NCBI GenBank assembly: GCA_020847635.1 | Contig: JADLBQ010000043.1 | Location: forward strand, 1-58,660 | Direction of reading: 5' to 3' | Length of the DNA: 58,660 nt | Origin: Bacteroidia bacterium | Lineage (GTDB): Bacteria; Bacteroidota; Bacteroidia; AKYH767-A; OLB10 | Shown here: positions 44,532-54,042 of the stretch, in pieces | Position numbering within the stretch: the stretch's first letter is position 1 | Layout of the letters: every line of letters starts with the position of its first letter | The notes under the pieces: generated by a model | Databases searched by the model: none | The model's input: only the letters and a program-made list of their open reading frames with translations | What the model was told of the DNA's origin: nothing | Translations under genes and position numbers: made by a program

Positions 44532-45467
44532 ATGAAACTTCCACATTCCTTCCCCGCAATGGAAATTGCTGAATTGATTAAGGCAAAGATTTCTGGTAAT
44601 GAATCTGTTATGTTAAGCGGATTAAATGAAATTCACAGGGTTGAACCAGGTGATATTTCATTTGTGGATCATCCGAAATATTATGATAAAGTTCTGAACT
44701 CCGAAGCCAGCGGTATTATTATTAATTCAGAGGCGGAATGTCCGGAAGGAAAAGTTTTATTTATTAGTGATGACCCCTTCCGGGATTTTAACCTCCTAAC
44801 TGCTCATTTTTATAAAAGTGAGCAAATGATAAGCGCGATTCATCCAACCGTTAAATCAGGAAGGGATACCATTATTCATCATGGTGTGGTTATTGGTTCA
44901 AATGTGGTTATTGGCAATCATTCTGTCATTTTTCCGGGTGTAGTTATTTATCCAAACTGTATAATTGGTAACAGAGTAACCATTCATGCGAATGCAGTAA
45001 TTGGCAGTGATGCTTTCTATTTTAAACGAAGACCAGAAGGATATGACAAGCTTAAATCCTCTGGCCGGGTAATCATTGGTGATGAGGTAGAAATCGGGGC
45101 AAGCTGTACAATAGACCGGGGAGTAACAGCTGACACCATTATTGGTCAGGGAACCAAAATGGATAATCATGTACATGTCGGACATGATACAGTAATTGGC
45201 CGAAACTGCCTCTTTGCTGCCAAAGTTGGTATTGCCGGTGTAGTTACAATTGAAGATGATGTTATACTTTGGGGCCAGGTCGGAGTGCAAAAGGATCTGA
45301 CTATCGGTAAGGGTGCTGTAGTGCTGGGACAATCAGGAATTCCAAAATCGCTGGAAGGTAACAAGACCTATTTTGGCAGCCCGGTACGTGATGCACGTGA
45401 AAAAATGAAAGAACTGGCAATGATTAAAAGCCTTCCATCCATCATTGATAAACTCAGTAATACGTGA
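44532..45467 (+). CDS. lpxD: UDP-3-O-acylglucosamine N-acyltransferase (LpxD)
   Basis: 311 residues. The N-terminal uridine-binding domain (about 1-100, with HRVEPGDISFVDHPKYYDKV) is followed by a left-handed beta-helix of hexapeptide repeats (GSNVVIGNHSVIFPGVVIYP, then IGDEVEIGASCTIDRG). The catalytic histidine region appears as DNHVHVGHDTVIG. LpxD adds the amide-linked acyl chain in lipid A synthesis. It is shorter than the about 340-residue canonical LpxD and may be the second paralogue often found in Bacteroidota. A 4-nt overlap couples it to the phosphatase gene. Confidence 0.87.
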   Translation: MKLPHSFPAMEIAELIKAKISGNESVMLSGLNEIHRVEPGDISFVDHPKYYDKVLNSEASGIIINSEAECPEGKVLFISDDPFRDFNLLTAHFYKSEQMISAIHPTVKSGRDTIIHHGVVIGSNVVIGNHSVIFPGVVIYPNCIIGNRVTIHANAVIGSDAFYFKRRPEGYDKLKSSGRVIIGDEVEIGASCTIDRGVTADTIIGQGTKMDNHVHVGHDTVIGRNCLFAAKVGIAGVVTIEDDVILWGQVGVQKDLTIGKGAVVLGQSGIPKSLEGNKTYFGSPVRDAREKMKELAMIKSLPSIIDKLSNT

Positions 45468-46663
45468 GTAACGAACTGAAATTTAAATCAACTCAGCTTC
45501 ACTGGTTGCAACAAATTACCAAAGCGGTAAATTATAACCTTCCGGCTTCGAAACTCTTTGAAATTTATGAGCAGGTTGTAACCCGGCAATTCGGAATCGG
45601 GAAACTACTTCTTTTTCTGAATGAGAACGGATGGCGGCAGATGCTTTCTCACGGTGTAACTTATCAGGATTATCCTATTGATATTGAAAAAGACTTTACC
45701 AATCCGGACAATTTTCTCCCAGGGAATAAGCCCGATGCACACTGGGCTGCTCACTTCGAGATAATCATTCCAGTTACCATGAATGATAGATACCTGGCCT
45801 ATGCATTTCTATCTGATTTTTCAAAAATTCTGGGTGATAAGAATGAAACCATTTCCTTTATTCATACTATTACCCATATCATCATTACCGGTCTCGAAAA
45901 CAAACGGCTCACTCAGGAAAGTATAGCAAGAGCAGCCATGCAGAAAGAACTGGAACTGGCTGCTGAAATGCAATTAATGTTGTTTCCTTCCGGATTGGAA
46001 AAACTGAATGATTATGAAATCGCGGCAACGTACCTTCCCAATGGTGAGGTGGGTGGTGACTTTTACGATTTTATCATATTGAATGAAGAGGAGTCTCTTG
46101 TTTGTATGGCTGATGTTTCAGGTAAAGGAATAGCTGCGGCCCTTTTAGCCTCCAGCTTTCAGGCTCACCTTCGTGCCCTGGCCCCTTCTCATCTGCCTTT
46201 AACCGATTTGGTGCATCATCTCAACAAAACAGTTTTCGACAATGCCCGCGGAGAGCGTTTTATTACTGCTTTCATTGCGCTGCTTAACCGAAAAAACCGA
46301 GCAATCCGTTATATCAATGCAGGTCATAACCCTGCAATTCTGCAATCCGGCAGCAATCAATCAGAACTTAAATCTGGAACAACCGGTTTAGGAATGCTCA
46401 ATGAACTCCCCTTTGTTGAAGAAAGTGAAACCTCGTTTGAGAAGGATACACTCCTTTTTGCCTATACGGACGGAGTTACTGAATGTGAAAACAGTAACGG
46501 AGAATTTTTTGGAACCGGCAGGTTGTTCTATTTATTGCAACAACAGTCCCCTTCGACAAGTGCCTCTTTCATTAACCAGCAGATTATTTCGCAATTAAAA
46601 TCTTTTTCAGAGGGAATTCATTTTCAGGATGATATTACGATTCTTTCTCTGAGGATGAAATAG
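45464..46663 (+). CDS. SpoIIE/RsbU-type PP2C serine phosphatase with N-terminal sensor domain
   Basis: 399 residues starting with GTG, overlapping the lpxD stop by 4 nt. The N-terminal about 150 residues look GAF-like (LFEIYEQVVTRQFGIGKLLLFL ...). A short coiled linker (MQKELELAAEMQLMLFP) leads to a SpoIIE phosphatase domain with GGDFYDF, MADVSGKGIAAAL, NAGHNPAIL, YTDGVTE and the closing DDITILSLRM; these hold the metal-binding aspartates. Such proteins usually dephosphorylate anti-sigma antagonists in partner-switching. No antagonist or anti-sigma gene is near, so the target is unknown. Its 3' end overlaps the convergent ligase gene by 29 nt. Confidence 0.87.
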   Translation: MSNELKFKSTQLHWLQQITKAVNYNLPASKLFEIYEQVVTRQFGIGKLLLFLNENGWRQMLSHGVTYQDYPIDIEKDFTNPDNFLPGNKPDAHWAAHFEIIIPVTMNDRYLAYAFLSDFSKILGDKNETISFIHTITHIIITGLENKRLTQESIARAAMQKELELAAEMQLMLFPSGLEKLNDYEIAATYLPNGEVGGDFYDFIILNEEESLVCMADVSGKGIAAALLASSFQAHLRALAPSHLPLTDLVHHLNKTVFDNARGERFITAFIALLNRKNRAIRYINAGHNPAILQSGSNQSELKSGTTGLGMLNELPFVEESETSFEKDTLLFAYTDGVTECENSNGEFFGTGRLFYLLQQQSPSTSASFINQQIISQLKSFSEGIHFQDDITILSLRMK

Positions 46664-48098
46664 TCTGGGAACTTTTATCCTGGTTAATTTCAAGTGCGGT
46701 TAACGCTGCAATAAAACTCCAGTATAACACCGAGGCATTATCAGTATCAAGAAAGTAATTCATCAAACCGTGAACCCAATAGGTTGACAGTCCGATCAAC
46801 AACCCGATTGCTAACCGCCTGGCCTGCTTATTCGCTGTACGGATAATGAATCTTGATGCATTAACAACAACGGTAATAATTATTGCGATAACCAGTAGCA
46901 TTCCCGGTAATCCTTCTTCTGATAACGGACCCAGGTATTCACTGTGAGAGCTGCCAACCTCTCCAAAGTTAGTACTGATGATGGTTCTTTCATCAAAATG
47001 CTGAAACGGGGCATACTGAAACTGGTATGTGCCCGGTCCAAATCCAACTACCTTTTTTTCATTAAACATCCTTATGGCACAAAGCCACCGGTTGATCCGC
47101 TCAACATTAGAGGCATCTGTTGAAATATTTGAAATGGATTGAATATGCTCCCGATAGTCTGAAGAAGAATCTTCTGTATTCGATTCAAGTTTGACAATAA
47201 TATCCGTCCACGAGAATATCACAAAACCAACCACTGAAAGTGCGACAACCCAGACCAGCCAGGTTCTGATTCTGAGAAAGAATACCACGGAGAACAGTAT
47301 TCCTGCAACAGCACTTACCCAGGCTGCCCGTGAGTATGAAGTTAGTAAGCCAATAACCAGCCAGAGCAATATAAGAAAACTGATCGTTCTCCAAACAGAT
47401 TGATACTCTTTATCTGTAATAAATGTGATTAACGGAAAAATTAGAAGGGAAATCACAGCAGCATAGACCGTATGATCACTGTAAAAAGGCGACATGGATG
47501 AATGAGCTGCATTTTTTGTCATTCCGCCTACCACCCATCCATTAAGGGCATAACCGATAACCAGGCTTAATGAAATAATATAAAGCCAGAGAAACTTTCT
47601 GATATTCTCAATTTTGGAGAACAAATGAGCAGCCAGAATATAATAAACCAATACAAACGTAATTCTGGCAATAGTTGATTTCAGCGAAACAATCAGCATG
47701 GTACTGGTTACAGTTGTAATCACCATCCAAACCAGTTGTAAACCAATTACAAGAGTAACCGGATGATAAAGAAGCCTTTTGTCAATAGATGCTCCGGTTA
47801 ACAGGTTAAATAACAACACCAGCATAATCCCAAACATCAAAGCTTCACCCGGCAGGCTAATTCCTACTCCCAATCCAATATCCCCAAAATTAACTGAGAG
47901 CGGAGTCAAAAAAGAACAGGTTAACAGTAGTTTATCAAGATGATGAAATGCTGTCCAGGCTGTGAAAATCAAGACTGGAATCAGAAATACAATAAGATGC
48001 TTATGATAATGCAGGCTTAACATAGTCACAGCAATAAATGCAAATGACAATGAATAAAGGATTTTTTCCTTTAAAGTAAACCTGTCATGAATAATCAT
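46635..48098 (-). CDS. O-antigen ligase / polymerase family membrane protein
   Basis: 487 residues with about 11-12 hydrophobic helices. A large hydrophilic loop at about residues 305-385 contains FGPGTYQFQY and GSSHSEYLGPLSEEGLPG. The H-x-E-Y-L segment in the loop and following helix is typical of the Wzy_C (O-antigen ligase WaaL / polymerase) family. It starts inside the last codon of the wzz-like gene (4-nt overlap). With Wzx- and Wzz-like genes upstream, it likely polymerises or ligates a surface glycan. Confidence 0.82.
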   Translation of the reverse strand: MIIHDRFTLKEKILYSLSFAFIAVTMLSLHYHKHLIVFLIPVLIFTAWTAFHHLDKLLLTCSFLTPLSVNFGDIGLGVGISLPGEALMFGIMLVLLFNLLTGASIDKRLLYHPVTLVIGLQLVWMVITTVTSTMLIVSLKSTIARITFVLVYYILAAHLFSKIENIRKFLWLYIISLSLVIGYALNGWVVGGMTKNAAHSSMSPFYSDHTVYAAVISLLIFPLITFITDKEYQSVWRTISFLILLWLVIGLLTSYSRAAWVSAVAGILFSVVFFLRIRTWLVWVVALSVVGFVIFSWTDIIVKLESNTEDSSSDYREHIQSISNISTDASNVERINRWLCAIRMFNEKKVVGFGPGTYQFQYAPFQHFDERTIISTNFGEVGSSHSEYLGPLSEEGLPGMLLVIAIIITVVVNASRFIIRTANKQARRLAIGLLIGLSTYWVHGLMNYFLDTDNASVLYWSFIAALTALEINQDKSSQTISSSEKES

Positions 48099-49066
48099 GC
48101 TTTTGCAGCAAGACCGCGTAGATTTTCAAGAATAACAATAAGCACAACTGCAAAAAAGAAAGCAGCTACCGTTGCTCCAAGAACAAGCAGCATTCGTAAA
48201 GGATAGCTTTTCTTATCTGCTATTTCAGGAGGAGTAACAATATGTGCATACGTAATTTCTTTTGTCAGATTTAACCGGGCGACATCGTATTCCTTCTTCG
48301 AATCGTTGTACTGACCCCGAATCCTCCATAAATGCTCTTTCAAAGCAAAATACTCTCCTCCCTTTTCAGCCAGTTTTTTTTCAATCTTATCAAGCCGCGA
48401 ATTGCCGTTTCCGGCAACTCCTGAGGCAACAGCCTTATAATATTCTTTGCTGAATGGTTTTACCTGTTCTTCAAAATCGAGGATACCATAATCTTCCCTG
48501 ATAATTTTTAATGCAGTTTCCATTGAGTCCATCTGAGTCTTTTCACGAACCATTTTTTCTGAGTATATTCTTACTACTTCGCCATATTTTTCACGAAGCA
48601 TGGTTTGCATTTTTTGATTCAGGTAAGAAAGCAACGAATCACACAGTTGGTAAGCAACTACGGGATCTGTATCCAAAACCGATATTTCAACCGATTCGAA
48701 CTGCGTCTTATTGATGGAAACCATCTCACTATAAGTAGAATATAAGTCTGCACGGGGGTGCTTTGATTTTTGATCGATCTGATATCGGTTAAACAAATCA
48801 AAATCACGGATAGCCATATCTCTAATATCATCGCTCTTCAACATCTGCATCATTTGTTCTGTTGGACTTTCAGTAGAAAAAGGATAAATGTTAGCAGGAT
48901 AGACAACAGCTGCCGATTTAAACAACGGCTTAATAAATGAAGGCCCTGTAAAAATGGCTGATAAAACAAAAGCCAGAAGCGTGATTATCATTAATGGTTT
49001 CCACCACTTTTTAAGCAGAGAAGAAACTTTTACAATATCTGTTTTAAATAAAGAAGGCTGAGACAT
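48095..49066 (-). CDS. Wzz-like polysaccharide chain-length / copolymerase protein
   Basis: 323 residues with one transmembrane helix near the N-terminus (PLMIITLLAFVLSAIF) and one near the C-terminus (LRMLLVLGATVAAFFFAVVLIVIL), bracketing a periplasmic domain rich in coiled coil (EKMVREKTQMDSMETALKI; LDKIEKKLAEKG). This is the Wzz/PCP plan without a BY-kinase domain. The periplasmic domain lacks the closing Pro-rich motif in obvious form, so subclass is unsure. It lies between the flippase and the ligase genes. Confidence 0.8.
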   Translation of the reverse strand: MSQPSLFKTDIVKVSSLLKKWWKPLMIITLLAFVLSAIFTGPSFIKPLFKSAAVVYPANIYPFSTESPTEQMMQMLKSDDIRDMAIRDFDLFNRYQIDQKSKHPRADLYSTYSEMVSINKTQFESVEISVLDTDPVVAYQLCDSLLSYLNQKMQTMLREKYGEVVRIYSEKMVREKTQMDSMETALKIIREDYGILDFEEQVKPFSKEYYKAVASGVAGNGNSRLDKIEKKLAEKGGEYFALKEHLWRIRGQYNDSKKEYDVARLNLTKEITYAHIVTPPEIADKKSYPLRMLLVLGATVAAFFFAVVLIVILENLRGLAAKA

Positions 49067-49096
49067 GTTAAATCAATGGCCGGCAAAAATACATTA

Positions 49097-50536
49097 TCAT
49101 TGATACCTGATAATCATAAAAAGTGATTTAAGGTTAATCAGCTTAAGCACAAAGGCTAACACCATACAGATTAAACTGCATAACAGGAACTGAGCAATCC
49201 AGCCTGAAGGCAGAAAATGGCTTAGCCAGGTTAAGGTAAAGGAGAACCCAAGTAAAATAAATATGGAAAGCAGATATTTAAGATCAACCTTTAATCTGAA
49301 TAAACGGTAAGCAACAATGACCTGGAGAATAGCAGATATACTCTGTGTGACCAGGCCGGCAACTGCTGCTCCAATAACATCGTACCTGGGAATTAAAGCC
49401 AAATTAAGCGTGATATTCAGAACAACTGAAATACTGGCTATTATATTCAGGTATCGGGTGTTGTTATTAGCAGTCAGCAGTGTACCATAAATGTAGCTGG
49501 TTGACACGGCACCAAAGGTGAACATCATCAGCCCGAAAGGCATGGATGACAGCTCAGCATGTTCATGATAAAGTAATTGCATAATCTCGGTACGGTAAGA
49601 AAAACAAATCACTCCGAGAATAAATGCCGGAATAACCAGCAAACTGTAGGATAACCGGATCAATTCATTGACATCTTCCCTGAGTTTAATCATTCTTGAA
49701 AAGATCGGAAACAGCAAGGCGGAAAAAAGATAAGCAATCATTGAAGCCGCATCTAATAGCCGGAATGCCTGAGCATAAATTCCGGCTTTTTCCTTCCCAT
49801 CCTCAAGTAACCGTTCAATCATAACAGCATCAATCCGGAAATAAATGGCCATCAGTAAAACCAGCAAAGCAAAGGGATAACTTTTTCGTAAAACCATTCT
49901 GAAAAATACCGGATTCCAGGTAAGCTTTTTAAGTTTTGCTTTACGTGCTAGAAAATAAAATGCGATTGCTCCGGTTAGAATGTAAGAAACTGTCTGCGCA
50001 TAAATAAACCACTCAATCCGCATCGGAGTATCCGATTTTCTAATCCAAAGTAGATAACCTACAATCAGTATCATCAGAAAGCGGTCAAGTACACTGATAA
50101 GGCTGTCCTGTTTAAACTGATGAAGTCCTGAGTAATTTGTTCTTACATACAGAATAAACGATATCAGAACCTGATTAAAGAGTAACAACAGCAATAACGG
50201 AGCATGGAAAATATCATATCCGATCAGCCAGGCTACGAATAAGCTGACAAGAAAGTAAACAACCGCAAGCAACATCCGGATTACCAAAATTCCTGATAGA
50301 TGTTTATTCAGCAAAAACTGATTTTGGGCAATGTTTCTGTTATTAAAGCTGTTAATTCCGAGATCCAGCAGAATATTCAGCAGAAATGAAAAATTGAAAT
50401 AGGCATAGTACAGGCCGTAATCTTCGGCACCTACTGCATTCTGAACACCACGGTCAATTCCAAGAATCCAGAATGGCTTGATCAATAGATTAAGTAAAAG
50501 AAGAAAAGCAAGATTTGTAATGAATTTTTTCTGCAT
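49097..50536 (-). CDS. Oligosaccharide flippase (Wzx/MATE-like)
   Basis: 479 residues with about 12-14 hydrophobic helices and an N-terminus typical of Polysacc_synt flippases (FLLLLNLLIKPFWILGIDRG, then GLYYAYFNF). It should flip undecaprenyl-linked repeat units across the inner membrane. It is the first gene of the trio with Wzz-like and ligase genes. No glycosyltransferase genes lie in the window, so the glycan is made from genes elsewhere. Confidence 0.87.
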   Translation of the reverse strand: MQKKFITNLAFLLLLNLLIKPFWILGIDRGVQNAVGAEDYGLYYAYFNFSFLLNILLDLGINSFNNRNIAQNQFLLNKHLSGILVIRMLLAVVYFLVSLFVAWLIGYDIFHAPLLLLLLFNQVLISFILYVRTNYSGLHQFKQDSLISVLDRFLMILIVGYLLWIRKSDTPMRIEWFIYAQTVSYILTGAIAFYFLARKAKLKKLTWNPVFFRMVLRKSYPFALLVLLMAIYFRIDAVMIERLLEDGKEKAGIYAQAFRLLDAASMIAYLFSALLFPIFSRMIKLREDVNELIRLSYSLLVIPAFILGVICFSYRTEIMQLLYHEHAELSSMPFGLMMFTFGAVSTSYIYGTLLTANNNTRYLNIIASISVVLNITLNLALIPRYDVIGAAVAGLVTQSISAILQVIVAYRLFRLKVDLKYLLSIFILLGFSFTLTWLSHFLPSGWIAQFLLCSLICMVLAFVLKLINLKSLFMIIRYQ

Positions 50537-50622
50537 TTCGACAGAATCCGGCTGTAAAAGTAATATTCTGCCTTAGGGCAACCGAATTTCAATTTTAAAC
50601 CCGCTAATAACGAGTTGCTTTC

Positions 50623-50630
50623 TAATTTCG
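50623..50630 (+). promoter_or_regulatory. Candidate -7 element of rnhB
   Basis: TAATTTCG, one change from TAnnTTTG, ends 11 bp before the rnhB ATG. The upstream gene is divergent, so a promoter is required in this 104-bp gap. No -33 TTG at normal spacing. Confidence 0.35.
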
Positions 50631-50640
50631 CCCCTGTCCG

Positions 50641-51234
50641 ATGTTGTTATCTTCATTTACTGATTTCATTGAAGCCGGCTGTGATGAAGCCGGAAGAGGT
50701 GCTTTGGCAGGACCTGTTTATGCCGCAGCGGTCATTCTTCCGGCCGGTTTCAAACATCCGCTTTTAAATGACTCAAAGCAGTTAACTGAAAAGACCAGGT
50801 ATAAATTGCGTGAAATCATTCAGGCTGAGGCTGCAGCCTGGGCTGTTGCCAGTTGCTCACCTGCCGAGATTGACGAAATCAACATTCTGCAGGCTTCTCT
50901 TAAAGCAATGCACAGAGCTTTGAGCGAATTGAAAACTATTCCTGAGGTTATTCTCGTTGATGGCAATCACTTCAAGTCCTGGAATAATACACCCCATCAC
51001 TGTATTGTCAAGGGTGATGCAAAGGTTTACAGTATTGCTGCTGCTTCAGTTTTGGCAAAAACATTCAGGGATGACCTGATGACAGAGTTACATAAACAGT
51101 TTCCGGTTTATGGATGGAATAAGAACAAAGGTTACCCTACCTACCTGCATTTACAGGCTATCCGGGAGCATGGTCTGACTCCATTGCACAGAAAATCATT
51201 CCAATGCAAACGGCAGCTGCGATTAGCTTTCTAA
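50641..51234 (+). CDS. rnhB: Ribonuclease HII
   Basis: RNase HII nicks RNA in RNA-DNA hybrids and removes single ribonucleotides. The 197 residues contain the [14 protein letters not shown] motif with Asp15 and Glu16, a further Asp in ILVDGNH and the [13 protein letters not shown] segment that completes the DEDD site. The [11 protein letters not shown] segment follows. It is complete and of usual length. Confidence 0.95.
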   Translation: MLLSSFTDFIEAGCDEAGRGALAGPVYAAAVILPAGFKHPLLNDSKQLTEKTRYKLREIIQAEAAAWAVASCSPAEIDEINILQASLKAMHRALSELKTIPEVILVDGNHFKSWNNTPHHCIVKGDAKVYSIAAASVLAKTFRDDLMTELHKQFPVYGWNKNKGYPTYLHLQAIREHGLTPLHRKSFQCKRQLRLAF

Positions 51235-51321
51235 ATTCAGTTTATTAACATACCAGACTAGTATAAGTATTTAACTGCTGACTTTTAATCCAACACCCTT
51301 AAGATAGTTTTGAGGCCTTGA

Positions 51322-54009
51322 ATGGTACGTACGGTTAAGTATTACTTAATAGTGTTATTTATTCTGATTTCGACAGCTGCGGGATGGTACTTTTATAATA
51401 GCTATACCCGTACTCTTGAAGGGAATCCTTTAAATGCGATGCCTGGAAGTGCAGCTCTTTACATTAAAACCCCAATTGACTCAAAAAACATTAAGTCCCT
51501 GATCACTCAGCCAATCTGGCAATTAATGAGTCTTCTAACTGAAGACGGTTCAGAACAGGGATTACTTAAGATTGATTCCTTTCTCAACGGATCTGGATTA
51601 TACAATTCAGTTCCTGCAGAAATCTACATTTCGATCCATCCGGTTGCCGCTGAACAATTCGATTATCTTTTCCTCAGTGGCTCACCAGACTTATGCCGGG
51701 AAGAATTTGTTTTGAATTTACTGAAGCAATGGACCGGAAGTATGCTGACTGTTTCAAAACGCAGATATGAGGACAAGACGATTTTTGAAGTGTTCACTCC
51801 TGATCAGAAAGGTTTTACTTTTTGTATTTCTGATAATGTCCTTATCGGGAGCCGGGTCCCTTTCCTTGTTGAAGATGCTATTCGCCAGCAGCATGTTTCA
51901 GCCGGGAAATTATATAAGTTAAGCCTGCTCACGCGCACCTTTTTCAAAAGTGACAAGTCAGCTCAAACCTCCGTCCACATAAATTTTGAATCTGCTGCTG
52001 CACTCATTCAGTCATTCATCGGTAAGGAGTTTAACAATACGTTCGAATCACTAAAATCTTTTGCAACAATTACTGAATTAAAAACCGAGAGCCATCCGCA
52101 GCATCTGCTGCTTACAGGCAACACCCTTTCGGATGATTCACTTCAATTTGCTTCCTTTATTTCAAAACTCAAACCAATACAGGCAACCGCATTAGAGATA
52201 TTACCCTCCTCAGCAGCATTTTTCAAATGGCTTGGAATGATTCATGCTGACAACTTACACAAGTATTTGCAAAATGACAGTGATTTCAGGCAGTTTGATG
52301 GAGTGTTCAGAAGTAAGCTTGGATTCTCTCCTGCCGATTCTCTTTTCAGGTACTTTAGTGGTGAGTTTATTACATCCTTACTCCGTCCTTCCTCGGTCAA
52401 GTATGAAAACAGCCTGATTTCCTTTATTCGTCTTGCTAACCCAAAGGCTACAGATTTACTAATGAATAAAATTGTCAGAATTACAGACAATAATCTCAAC
52501 TCACCTACCCGATCAGAAACCTATAACAACTTAAAGATTCAACAAATACGATCTGAAGGTTTCCAACAGGCCTTATTAGGAAATATGGCTCCTTATTCAC
52601 GAAATACATTTTTTTCAATAAACGGAAGTTATCTCATCCTCTCATCAAATGCACTTGCTTTAAGAACTTTTGCTGATGATTATCGAAGCGGCAGAGTTCT
52701 TATTAATGACAAAATTTTCAAGGATGAAATGAATTTTATTCGTTCCCACTCAAATTTCCTTGGATACTACCGGTTCAGCCAGAGTGCTTATTATCTCAAA
52801 GCCCTGCTTAACCATAAATTCAGTCAGCTAATTGAAGAAAAAGGAGAAGAACTCAACAATTGGGATGCGGTGTCATTTCAGCTCACCGGTAATATGGTTT
52901 CACCCGAAACACGGATTGCTGTGTTTTATGAATCAGCCGGACAACTTCCTTTACTTTCGTTAGTTGCTTCTGAAAAAACGGATTCTACTATCAGCCGGAA
53001 TCTGTTCTCTGCTAATGAACAACAACAAACCTTTATCCTGGTTCAGGATGAAAATAACCAGCTTTACAAGATCAGTAATAACGGAAATATTGTATGGACG
53101 AACCTGATTCCGGGCAAAATTATTTCACCGTTATTCATTGCAGATATATACAGAAACAAACAAGAACAATATTTATTTAATACTACCGGTTACCTGATTG
53201 CTGCAGATGCCGGTGGAGACTTTATTTCAGGATTTCCGTTAAAATTACCTGAGGAAGCCAGTGGAGCCATGCTTGCTGTCCCGTTTGAATCCAATCTTCA
53301 GTCAGCAATACTGATTCCTGCGGCTAATGGAAGAATATATGCTTATCAGCCTGGTGGGAAAATATATACTTATTGGGATTATGCCGGGGATGAACCGGCA
53401 ACTAACTTACAACATGGCAGATTCAAAGGGAAGGATTTTATTGCCTTAATTACCCAAACCGGAAAATTTAAGATTACCAATGCGACCGGGAATATTCTGT
53501 TTACCAGTGAGAACCATTACCATCTTTCCGGAAGCCGGCAAATTTTCACAGATACCCTCACATCGCAATTTATTTTCTGTACTGAGAACGGTAGTGTTGT
53601 TTTCTGCAATCCGGAAGGTCAATCAGAAACCAAAAACCCTACAACCTCGCTTGTCACAGATTTTCAGTATGCAGATTTTGACCGGGATGGTTCTAACGAT
53701 TTAATTTTTCTAACTGGTTCTCAGTTGTCAGTTCTTAGCCGTGATGGAAAACAAATCTTGAATTATGATTTTAAGGTTAGAACTCCTGCCACACTGAATG
53801 TTTCAGTAATTGATAATAAATTATTTCTTCTTGTCTGCTCGGAAAAGTATAATCAAACCTGGTTATTTGAATATAAAAAAGGGCATTTTAAAAATTCACC
53901 GGTTAAGGGAGGTGTTCCCGGATTTGTTGCTGATATGAATAAAGACGGGAAACTAATACTGGTGACTGCTTCCAGAGAAGGGATGATCTATCTGTATGCG
54001 GTAAACTAA
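51322..54009 (+). CDS. Membrane-anchored 895-residue protein, DUF3352-like with C-terminal propeller-like region
   Basis: A single N-terminal signal-anchor helix (YYLIVLFILISTAAGWYFY) places the rest in the periplasm. Residues about 35-540 have the repeating alpha/beta character of DUF3352-like proteins (PGSAALYIKTP; FLNGSGLYNSVPAEIYISIHP). From about 560 the sequence changes to beta repeats resembling a PQQ/VCBS propeller (LVQDENNQLYKISNNGNIVW; AADAGGDFISGFPLKL), with calcium-loop-like DFDRDGSNDLIF and DMNKDGKLILVT near the end. Function unknown. Both family assignments are tentative. It stands alone, 87 bp after rnhB. Confidence 0.65.
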   Translation: MVRTVKYYLIVLFILISTAAGWYFYNSYTRTLEGNPLNAMPGSAALYIKTPIDSKNIKSLITQPIWQLMSLLTEDGSEQGLLKIDSFLNGSGLYNSVPAEIYISIHPVAAEQFDYLFLSGSPDLCREEFVLNLLKQWTGSMLTVSKRRYEDKTIFEVFTPDQKGFTFCISDNVLIGSRVPFLVEDAIRQQHVSAGKLYKLSLLTRTFFKSDKSAQTSVHINFESAAALIQSFIGKEFNNTFESLKSFATITELKTESHPQHLLLTGNTLSDDSLQFASFISKLKPIQATALEILPSSAAFFKWLGMIHADNLHKYLQNDSDFRQFDGVFRSKLGFSPADSLFRYFSGEFITSLLRPSSVKYENSLISFIRLANPKATDLLMNKIVRITDNNLNSPTRSETYNNLKIQQIRSEGFQQALLGNMAPYSRNTFFSINGSYLILSSNALALRTFADDYRSGRVLINDKIFKDEMNFIRSHSNFLGYYRFSQSAYYLKALLNHKFSQLIEEKGEELNNWDAVSFQLTGNMVSPETRIAVFYESAGQLPLLSLVASEKTDSTISRNLFSANEQQQTFILVQDENNQLYKISNNGNIVWTNLIPGKIISPLFIADIYRNKQEQYLFNTTGYLIAADAGGDFISGFPLKLPEEASGAMLAVPFESNLQSAILIPAANGRIYAYQPGGKIYTYWDYAGDEPATNLQHGRFKGKDFIALITQTGKFKITNATGNILFTSENHYHLSGSRQIFTDTLTSQFIFCTENGSVVFCNPEGQSETKNPTTSLVTDFQYADFDRDGSNDLIFLTGSQLSVLSRDGKQILNYDFKVRTPATLNVSVIDNKLFLLVCSEKYNQTWLFEYKKGHFKNSPVKGGVPGFVADMNKDGKLILVTASREGMIYLYAVN

Positions 54010-54042
54010 ACCCCGCGAAGCAGTACACTTGATTTTTCTGAT

